The notes below the pieces were generated by a model, which was not told the DNA's origin, ran no database searches, and saw only the letters and a program-made list of their open reading frames with translations. Source: Blattamonas nauphoetae (lineage: Eukaryota; Preaxostyla; Oxymonadida). From it: a stretch of DNA of 64,000 nt. A program made the position numbers and the translations under genes. Shown here piece after piece: positions 11,633 to 22,400 of the stretch; the first letter of the stretch is position 1; each line of letters begins with the position of its first letter. The DNA lies in the NCBI GenBank assembly GCA_033064195.1, contig JARBJD010000250.1, forward strand, positions 1 through 64,000, given 5' to 3'.

Positions 11633-14600
11633 ATAATTCCTCCCGATCCAACAATTGAGAGAATTGAACTCCCCAACTTCCCATGAATACGATATTCTTC
11701 GTTCAGATCAATCACATCAGAGATCTCAACTGTGTTGTGGATGTTCAGCTGCTTCTCTCCCTTCGAGTCTGCCACAGCCATCCCGAACTCAAGTCCACGA
11801 CACCACACTCCAGAATATCCACACTGAACAATCGAATACCCTGACGAACTCACTCCAATCGCTCCAGAGTGACCAACCAGATAGAACAGAAGCGACGCAT
11901 TCAGATTCTCCTCCCAATCCACACTCCACAGCCACTCTGACTCCATCCCAATCGGGGCGTATGATCCAGCAAAGCGATCATCCGACACTTTCACCCATTC
12001 CGACAATCTCTTCCCTTCAATCCACACAAAGCACGCCTTCTTCTCTGAGTTCCATTCCGATCCTGCTGACTCCGAATACTTCAGTCCAGTCAGCGTGAAG
12101 GGTGGGATCTTCGAAGGATCCGAAATCGAGTTGAACGAAATGAAGAAGCCATCTCCATCGCCAGCCAGTGCCCACACTGACGAGAGTTCAACTGATCCAA
12201 CATCAAGTGACATTCCTTCCTACATCACACTTTTCAGAACTCCTCCATCTCCTTCACATCGAACAATATCTGTGAACTGGCTCGATTTCAGTTTCAACGA
12301 CGAACACGAGTGTTCAATCAGAGCATTCAACGACAGACGGAACGATTTGAACGAACAGTCATCCACAGTCAGAGATGACGAGGCAGAACCAACACTGATC
12401 AACGCATGTTCCAACAACTCCAACGACGACAACTGAACGAACGACAGTGCGGAGAGAGTCAGCGAGCCAGACGACAGCGCAAACTGGCCATCCACTCCAA
12501 CTGAGACTGTCGCGCTTATCGACACAGAGGTGAGACTGGAGGGTGAGTTCGCGGTTGTGATTCCTTCGTTCAGAACGAAAGAAGAGTCGATGATTGTTGT
12601 ATTGTCGGTGTTCGATTTTGACAGTGAGGACTGAATGAGTGAACATGGAAGGTGGCTCAGGCCACACAGTGAGTGAGATTCTCCGTCTTTGTGAACATGC
12701 ACTGCACCTGACGATGCTGTGTGAGGATGCCAGAAGAACAGCAGCGAGCTCGATTCAGTCGGCGTTGACGACGAGCTGCCAAACCACTTCTCCTTTTCTT
12801 CTTTCGACACAAGGCCAGTTTCTGGGAGTGTTGGTTTGATTCCATCCAGACTCACTCCACGAAGCAAAGATTCAAGATCAGAGTGCACAACGAACAGATT
12901 CTGACCCTTCCCATTCGATGAACAATCTGTGAATGTCAGTGCGGTGGGAATCACGAACGATCCTCCAACCATTTCCACAAACAACACTCCTCCATTCCCT
13001 GTCGACGAACACGACGAGAATGTTGAGTTGGAGATAGACAGTGTGTGGCCTGTGTTGAGCCTGGATGAGAAGACAGATCCCTTCCCGCTTGTCTTCATGT
13101 TCTTGAACATGCATCCAGTAACAGTCATTGATCCAGTGTTCACAATCGAGAGGAGCGAGTCTGATCGTTCGGTTCCCTTTCCATCGAAAATGAGATCAGA
13201 GAGAGTCAGAATGTTCGATGACACTTCAAATATTCCAAACTCCCCAACTGTGATCGTGGATGGCTTTCCCGATGGTTTCAGTGTCAAGCTCGATGAGAAT
13301 GTCTCTTTCTGGTTGAGAGAGAGCGCAGACACGATCTCGATCTCGAATGGCGATGTTCCAGAAAGATGAGAGACAGCGGTTGACAACGACTGGCACTCCA
13401 GATGCGTTCGTCCACATCCATCCCCATCTCTCCCTCCATCCCCCACTGCGATCGTCGCCTGCCTGAATCCCTTCAGATAGTACAGAAGAGACAGCGACGC
13501 ATACTCCGAGCTCGCCTCTTCACTTCCATCTTCTCCCCACAGAAGGGCATCGTCGGTTGGGGCGATTAGAGAATCGATCGATCCAGCCCAAGTTGAGTCT
13601 TTCAGATACGATTCGAATGAGTGACCTCGCAGGAAGATCCACTCGCCCTTCTTTCCCTGTCCGCAGCTGATGCCGGAGCCGAAAGTGCTGTCGATGATCA
13701 GATTGGCTGGGTTGTGGTCGACAGGACAAGAGACGAACAAAACTCCACCACTTCCAGTTGACGAACACGATGTGAATGTTGTGCCTACCACTGTCAGTGT
13801 CGATCCTGTTCCGAGCCGAGCCAGAATCACTCCTCCATCTTTCTCCGACTTCACTGTGTGAAATAAGCAGCTTGTGATGGACACAATCTGGTTGCTGTCT
13901 CCATTCGTGCTCAGGAACGCTCCTCCGCTTCCTGTCTGCGTGATCGTGACGAACTCACTGTCAGACACAGATAGTGTTGATGTCCCTTCCATTCTGATCA
14001 CGCTCGCAGATTCCAACGTCAGCGACGACAATGAAATGGTGTCTAAAGTGAGAGTGGCTGAAGTGACTTTCAGGAAATCGTTTACCAACACGCCTGTCGG
14101 AACAGTGAAATCAACTTCACTGATCTCAACCACAGCTTCACGCTTCACTTCTGCGAATCCAACAAGAGCGAGGAGACGAAACTTGGTCTTCGTGACAAGA
14201 AAATGCCTCTTCCCTCCAAAAGACGAGACGGGAGACACTGAGATGGATGGAACTGTGATTGTTTGTGAAGAATTGCCATTTGGTAACGTGTCACATCGAA
14301 AAATGAGATTGGAGGAGTCTTCAGCTGTGAATGTCAAACTGTCCTTTGCGGACGAAGGGAAGAAGAATCCATCCGAATCGACGAGAGGCAAGGGAGTGGT
14401 GAAGGAGTCGTAAAGGATGACGGCGACATCGGGAGTATGCGGCCAGCTGGTTGAGATTGGGAAATGATGGTCCCACTCGAACTTGTTCCCAAAAATGGTG
14501 GATGATGGAAGTTTGTAGACCATGAGGAGGAGCGAGCCGTGAAATACTTCGTGAAGCGATGTCTGGTGATTCTGAAAGAGGTTGTACGAAGTCTGGGTGG

Positions 14601-15882
14601 TGCTGAAGGCGTAGAGCTTAACATCACTTGTTCTTGTGGTAAATGACGTGGAAAAGGTGTTATTGTGCACTATCAAGTCCCCTTCGGCATTGTTGATGTG
14701 CACATGTGTGTCTGAATGTCCTGCTTGGCAGAGAGTGCATGTGTTCTCATAAAATTGTGTTGTGTGTTGAAAAGGTTGTCCACAGAAGGCCCCGGCATGT
14801 ATTGCAGCTCGGCAATCATGAAAAGCGTTGTGGTGAACAATCGTATCACAGCCTCGAAAAGAAATGCAGCCAGCGTGGTACCCACTTTCGCAATTGTGAA
14901 ACTGACAGTCGTGAACGATAAGCTGTACTGAATTCTGTGGGTCATTGCAACAGATTGCGCCCCCAGAGCTTTCGCGAGAACATTCACGAAACAGACTGTC
15001 TTTGAAAGTGATGTCCTGTTCTGGGTGTGATTTTGTCGAAATGACGTTATAAGCAGATGTGCATCCACCCGCTGGGCAGATGATGGTGCATGCTTCATCA
15101 GCACAAGTGAAATTCACAACACCAGCGTTGGATTGTGTGGTGCTGAGAAATGTGTTGTTGGAGAAGAGGAAGGACCCGCCGAGGTTGATGTCGTTTGTCA
15201 CTGTTCCATAGAACACTCCATCCACATGCTCCGTCTTTGTGTTCAACATTCTTGTCTTTCCCGTGGGACTGGCCAGATGTGGCTGCATTTTCGGCGAATT
15301 CGAGGTGATGTTGCCGAACGAGCACGATTCCATCAAAACTGACTCGGTCAGACGGTTTGCCACAATCGGGGAAATATACGAATGGTGTCCATCGCCGAGA
15401 GATGTTGAGATCAGACTCACAGATCCACTTGACTGCTTGTTTTCAACAAGAAGAGGGAGAATCCTCATTTCTGATGAACAACGAAGATGAAGACTTTCCA
15501 ACACAATCAAAGAATTCCACGAAAAGAACAAGTGCGCGGTGGAATTCACTTCGATGGTTGTCCCAGCCAGATGAACTGATGAATCCGATGTGTGCATGGC
15601 TTGGTGAATTGGGAACATGGTCGTTGACGTCAAGTGAAATGTGGCATTCACAACTGAGAATACGAAAACATCATTCTCGTTGGAACACATGATCTGTGTG
15701 TGTGGAGATCCAGACAGTGAAACAAATCCTTGAAGGGGATAATGTTTTGAAAGAAAAGAGCCAGAATCCAGAGCGATTTCATGATGTTCAGATGTTTGTG
15801 GTTGTGTTGACAGGATCTGGTCAATCGAGATCGGTGTTGAAAAATGTGAGGGGATGCATAAACATGTTAAAATCAAGAACAT

Positions 15883-16481
15883 CGCTCAAATTAAAACGAT
15901 CTGACCCATTCAACGTCATTCCAGATCGTGAAGACTCCATTAGCAGAGATCAGTTGAAGAAGGGAAACGAAAAGAACCGAAATAAAGTTGTAGAAAAAAG
16001 GCGGACTATTCCACATCATGAAATGATGGAAATGAGTGTGATGTGTGAAATGAATTGTTAAGTGCCGTCGGAAACCAACGGTCAAAAACAAGAACACAAA
16101 AAAATGAAATGATATTTCAAAGAAATGCCAGAAGAGACAACAAACGAGAAACGAGGGAATAACGAGGACGTGAGCAAGGAAGAACGACGTGAGAGTTTGT
16201 GAGGTGGAGTGAGAAGGGGAGAATGAAGGGCTCCATATCTGAGTGAGTAAATGAAGGTTGAGAGTGTGGTTTAAGTGTGACATGGATGGGGCAGAAAGAA
16301 GATCACTGCCGCTTAAAATGACAGAATGCTTCGAAGAAATGACGAATCAGGAGACATGGAGTTGGTGGAATGAAGAGAGTGCGAAATGGTGAGGTGATGA
16401 AATATGAGGTTGACGTGAGTGTGGACTGTTGAGGTGTCCTGTTCGACTGTGAAGTGTGGCAGTGAGATCGAGTCGATGCTA
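15883..16481. other. Intergenic region between copies A and B
   Basis: About 600 bp lie between the stop of copy B (16482) and the ATG of copy A (15882). It must hold the 3' end of B and the promoter of A. I see no conserved element, repeat or coding frame in it. Confidence 0.5.
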
Positions 16482-19400
16482 TCACTGCACTCCATCGAAC
16501 AACACCACCGACCCACACGAGAACTCCACTGACTCCAGTCGCTCCTCCAAATCATCCAAGTTCGGCCTCTTCGACGCTTCCACACACAGACACGCCTCGA
16601 TCAGCTCTTTCAGCTCACAATCCTTCACGAGCTCCATTCGAGGCAGAATCCCACTTTTCATCTGACGAGACGCATTCAGTGCGTCGATCTCGCCATGCGG
16701 AACAGCTCCTGTCTCAATCTCAAACAGAACAAGACCCAGACTGAACACAACTGCTCGCCGAGCATCGAACTCCTTTGTGGGCTCACCCGACTCAGCAGTT
16801 GCTTCCGGAGCCCTCCATCGAAGCAACTCGAACCCTTCCCCCTGCTTCTCTGCCCCACTCCCCACACTCCGCTGCGTCGACACAGCTGCCTGAGTCAGTG
16901 ATGGAGCAAGGGTGGTGTGTGCGAGCGATTGCGGCGTGGATGGGACTGAGGTGAGATCGAGATTCACATGGCCATCTTTGTCAAACAGAACTGAATGCGA
17001 TGAGAACCGAGAAAAGAGAGCGATGTGCGTGTTCGATTTGCTCAGCCGAGACAGAGCCTGAACAATCTGTTGCGCGGTCACAAACTTCCCAATCGGTTTC
17101 TTGTTCGACGAGTGCAGTCTGTTGTACAGCGTGTCTTTTCTGTCGATCACACCATCCCTCTTCTCGCGCCCTCCACAAGACATCGCCAGTGTCACCTCAT
17201 TCCCCAAAACTGGATCCAAATGTTGATCTCCTCGAGCTGCATTGAACGTCTGCTGGTGTTGACTCTGACGCGATTGGTCAGCTTTCTCGAATGGCGCATC
17301 GGAGACAGTTGCAACGAGTGAGATCGAATGAGGATTGAGCATGTCGTCCACAATCTCCATCTTGTCAGGTGGGATGTCGTTCATTTCTGCCTGGTCTTGT
17401 TTCAGAAGCGATTTCTTCTCTTTCGATTTCGAAGAGCGGCGACGAAGAATGATAACAACGATCAGGATCACAAGAAGAGCAACCACACACCCAGCGATCA
17501 GCGGGATCATCCACTTCATCGCTTGCTTCATCAGTGCTTTTCGCTCATCCGATTCGCTCACTTTCACAACGAACCACGATGTCTGGAAACCATCTCCAAA
17601 CACAAGTGTTCCATTCCATCCAAATTTCGAGTTCAGTTGAGCAAGCTCTGACGATGACAGCGAAACAGAAATCGACGATTCGTTCGTCCATCCAAACAGA
17701 GTGGGTGTCAGCTCAACTCGAAATCCTTCCAAGTTCGAAGAACTCCCAGCCTCACAAATCAACAGAAACAGACCGCACGGAATCAGCATCGATCCAACCA
17801 ACTCAATCGACACAGACTTGTTCTTGTGCATCACACTCCGAGTCAACGACACATCCAACGAAGGAACAAACAGACCAGCCACAGTAACTCCAGACCCTTT
17901 CTTCACAACACAATCCTCACTCGAGATCCACAGCGACTCGCTCTCTTCGTTTCCACTCTTCTCGTTCTCAATCTCCACTTCACCAGACAAGCAGCGCATG
18001 TTCCGACTCATCGAAGGGAATGTCGCATCGTTCGCACTGTTCGCGATGAACACCGTGTTGAACAGCGACACCACACTTCCATTCACGTGCAGAGCACCCT
18101 GCGGCAGATGCGAGAAGCGAGTCTGCTCAATGATTGCTTTCGAGATGTTGTTGATGACGATCAGTCCTGTCTCCCAAGAGCAGAGACTTTCCAAATCATC
18201 GCCTTCATTGTTTTGATTTGTGTTGCTGGTCGGAAGTGAGACTCCGTCGAACGAGCACGAAGAGAGAGTGACATGCCTTCCCGAACTGAGATCGAGAACT
18301 GAATCTGAAACGAGACTGTCACAAGTCAGGTTGGTGAACGAGCAGGCGTCGAAAGAGGAGAGGACGAAGGGAGTGGAGCTGAACGAGATCGTAGGCAGAG
18401 CAAGACTTACAAGCGAGAACGATCCTCCAACAACTGAAACAAGTCCATCACTCGAGGCAATCGAAGGCGATACCAACAGATCGCTCATCTGCACGGTCCC
18501 TTTCTTCACCAACAACAGCTTCCCATCCACTGACACTCCACACAGAAGCGACAACGACGAGAATCGTCCAACACTTCCTTCTCCATCAACACACATCAGT
18601 GTTGAGTTGATCAGAGAGGACGAGTTTCCTCCACAACTGAACACAATCGAATGCAGCACCAGCTCCGAGCTCACACACGACAACACAGTGGACGAGGAAT
18701 CGATTCCAACAATCACTGACACTCCATCAATCTCAACGTGCTCCCCACTGTCAACCACAAGTCCTCCAGAATCAACAACGGACAGAACTGAACTCCCCAA
18801 CTTCCCATGAATACGATATTCTTCGTTCAGATCAATCACATCAGAGATCTCAACTGTGTTGTGGATGTTCAGCTGCTTCTCTCCCTTCGAGTCTGCCACA
18901 GCCATCCCGAACTCAAGTCCACGACACCACACTCCAGAATATCCACACTGAACAATCGAATACCCTGACGAACTCACTCCAATCGCTCCAGAGTGACCAA
19001 CCAGATAGAACAGAAGCGACGCATTCAGATTCTCCTCCCAATCCACACTCCACAGCCACTCTGACTCCATCCCAATCGGGGCGTATGATCCAGCAAAGCG
19101 ATCATCCGACACTTTCACCCATTCCGACAATCTCTTCCCTTCAATCCACACAAAGCACGCCTTCTTCTCTGAGTTCCATTCCGATCCTGCTGACTCCGAA
19201 TACTTCAGTCCAGTCAGCGTGAAGGGTGGGATCTTCGAAGGATCCGAAATCGAGTTGAACGAAATGAAGAAGCCATCTCCATCGCCAGCCAGTGTCCACA
19301 CTGACGAGAGTTCAACTGATCCAACATCAAGTGACATTCCTTCTTCCATCACACTTTTCAGAACTCCTCCATCTCCTTCCAAACGAATAATATCTGTGAA

Positions 19401-22400
19401 CTGGCTCGATTTCAGTGTCAGCGACGAACACGAGTGTTCAATCAGAGCATTCAACGACAGACGGAACGATTTGAACGAACAGTCATCCACAGTCAGAGAT
19501 GACGAGGCAGAACCAACACTGATCAACGCATGCTCCAACAACTCCAACGACGACAACTGAACGAACGACAGGGCGGAGAGAGTCAGCGAGCCAGACGACA
19601 GCGCAAACTTGCCATCCACTCCAACTGAGACTGTCACACTCTTCGACAATGACGTGAGTGTGGAGGGTGAGTTCGCGGTTGTGATTCCTTCGTTCAGAAC
19701 GAAAGAAGAGTCGATGATTGTTGTATTGTCGGTGTTCGATTTTGACAGTGAGGACTGAATGAGTGAACATGGAAGGTGGCTCAGGCCACACAGTGAGTGA
19801 GATTCTCCGTCTTTGTGAACATGCACTGCACCTGACGATGCTGTGTGAGGATGCCAGAAGAACAGCAGCGAGCTCGATTCAGTCGGCGTTGACGACGAGC
19901 TGCCAAACCACTTCTCCTTTTCAACTGTTGAGACAAGGCCTGATTCTGGGAGTTCTGGTTTGATTCCATCCAGATTCTCTCCACTAAGCAAAGATTCAAG
20001 ATCAGAGTGCACAACGAACAGATTCTGACCCTTCCCTTCCGATGAACAACCTGTGAATGTCAGTGCGGTGGGAATCACGAATGAGCCTCCAACCATTTCC
20101 ACAAACAACACTCCTCCATTCCCAGTCGACGAACACAACGAGAATGTTGAGTTGGAGATAGACAGTGTGTGGCCTGTGTTGAGCCTGGATGAGAAGACAG
20201 ATCCCTTCCCGCTTGTCTTCATGTTCTTGAACATGCATCCAGTAACAGTCATTGATCCAGTGTTCACAATCGAGAGGAGCGAGTCTGATCGTTCGGTTCC
20301 CTTTCCATCGAAAATGAGATCAGAGAGAGTCAGAATGTTCGATGACACTTCAAATATTCCAAACTCCCCAACTGTGATCGTGGATGGCTTTCCCGATGGT
20401 TTCAGTGTCAAGCTCGATGAGAATGTCTCTTTCTGGTTGAGAGAGAGCGCAGACACGATCTCGATCTCGAATGGCGATGTTCCAGAAAGATGAGAGACAG
20501 CGGTTGACAACGACTGGCACTCCAGATGCGTTCGTCCACATCCATCCCCATCTCTCCCTCCATCCCCCACTGCGATCGTCGCCTGCCTGAATCCCTTCAG
20601 ATAGTACAGAAGAGACAGCGACGCATACTCCGAGCTCGCCTCTTCACTTCCATCTTCTCCCCACAGAAGGGCATCGTCGGTTGGGGCGATTAGAGAATCG
20701 ATCGATCCAGCCCAAGTTGAGTCTTTCAGATACGATTCGAATGAGTGACCTCGCAGGAAGATCCACTCGCCCTTCTTTCCCTGTCCGCAGCTGATGTCTG
20801 AGCCGAAAGTGCTTTCGATGTTCAGATTGGCTGGGTTGTGGTCGACAGGACAAGAGACGAACAAAACTCCACCATTTCCAGTTGATGAACAGGCAGAGAA
20901 TGAGCAGGCCGAGATATTAAGTTTGTCTGAGATTGATGAGAGTGTTGAGTGGACGACACTTCCATCTCCATTTGTTCGACTCACGTTCCCAATCGTCACA
21001 GTGTCCAATTTGAGACTCCCTCCAGTTTGACTGAGAAGGGCTGACGAGGACGAGAAGTGTACAGTGAAGTCGAACACGGTTGATGACAGAGTGAGCGACC
21101 CTCCATCCACTTTGAACAGCGATGCTGAGTGCGTTGCGGATGAAGGGTTTGTGATGGTGACAGTGTCAGAGATGGTGAGTGTGCTTCCATTCACAACGAA
21201 CAGTGGCTGTGTGAGTGACGTGGGAACTGTCAAGTCAATCGATGAGAATGACAGAGAACCAGCTTCCACAACGAACTGTCCATTCGAATCAAAACTGAGT
21301 GTCTGTGACGAGGATGACGAGATGGACGCACCATTCGCAGGAGAGGAAAGAGATGTGGAGAGAGTGATGTCTGAGCTGAGACTGAGGGTCGTCTTCGATT
21401 CTGTGAGTAAGGACCAGCCGAAAGTGAGTGTCGAGCAAGGAAGACGCGTCTGCCCACACTTTCCATGATCCCAGAACCCTTCAGACACAAACAGTGGTCC
21501 GCTCGTGTGAGGATACAAATGATACCCCAGAGGTCCGCTGTTCGTCGTGCTTTTCGGATCTGACCCAAACACTTGTTCCAACTTCGCGTTCGTCAGCGTC
21601 GCGTCATTCGCTCCAATCAGTCTTGTCCAGTCAGATGTGACCACTGATCCCACATTCTGACCCTCCAAATACACTTCATGACTTCCAAGAGTGCCAGCAG
21701 TGGTGATTGAGACATCCTCCATCACAACATCCCCAGTCGTGAACGATGAGCGAGACACAAACACACTTCGTCCCTTCCCATCAACACCGCAGTTGCATAA
21801 CGAGAACGACACTGATGACAGAGAAAGCGTGCCAGTCGATGTGCAGTGGATCACTGAACCAGACCCTTCATTCGAGATCGAAGAGAATGCAATTGACGAG
21901 ATAGACAATGTGGCTGTGTTGGTGAGAGAGAACACACTGCTCGTCGACTCGAGCGTGAGTGATGGGATGTCAAGGGATGTCACGGTTGTCGTTCCTCCAC
22001 TCAGATCGAAAAGTGAGGATGTCCGCTTGATGGCTGAGTGAGTCAGCGTTGTGCCTGCTCCAATCGACAGAGTCCCAGATGTCACACTGAAGAGAGGAGA
22101 GGAAGGTGACACCAACTTGATTGTGTTTGTTCCACTCAACTCCAAAGATCCACCAGAAACAGTTGCAAGCGAGACAGGGATGTCTCCCACACCATTCCCA
22201 ACAGTACAGCCAGAAACGACAATCGATCCTGTTGAGACAGAAATGGCTGGTTGTGTCTGTGAAGCTGCGAAGAGGATGGTGAGCGCGGAAAGCGTGAGGG
22301 ATGACGACACTGATGATGTCGCGAACTGGCCAGAGCTTGAAAGTGTGATTGTGTTTCCTGTGATCGTCGCTGTATGGCTTCCACAGACATATGATGTCGA

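Larger units (their letters stand above)
2985..15882 (-). pseudogene. Beta-helix/membrane/pseudokinase surface protein, copy A (disrupted)
   Basis: This is a paralog of the intact gene at 16482-24962, same strand, about 600 bp downstream of it. The ATG at 15882 opens with a signal peptide (MFLILTCLCIPS) and about 480 residues closely matching copy B. The protein then jumps at a CSS(S/T)G.GG repeat to a position some 850 residues further on in B, an internal deletion. Breaks: an in-frame TAG at 12220-12222 where B has Glu; the hAT-like element 5088-11632 in a Gly-Gly-Ile-Met stretch; frameshifts near 4690, 3755 and 3305; and loss of the kinase-like C-terminus at 2985 through the TIR element. 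The membrane span (near 3790-3860) and kinase-like tail (RWRAPEA, DARRAVVFSLG) are still readable. Almost certainly non-functional, although identity to B is high, so the decay is recent. Confidence 0.85.
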
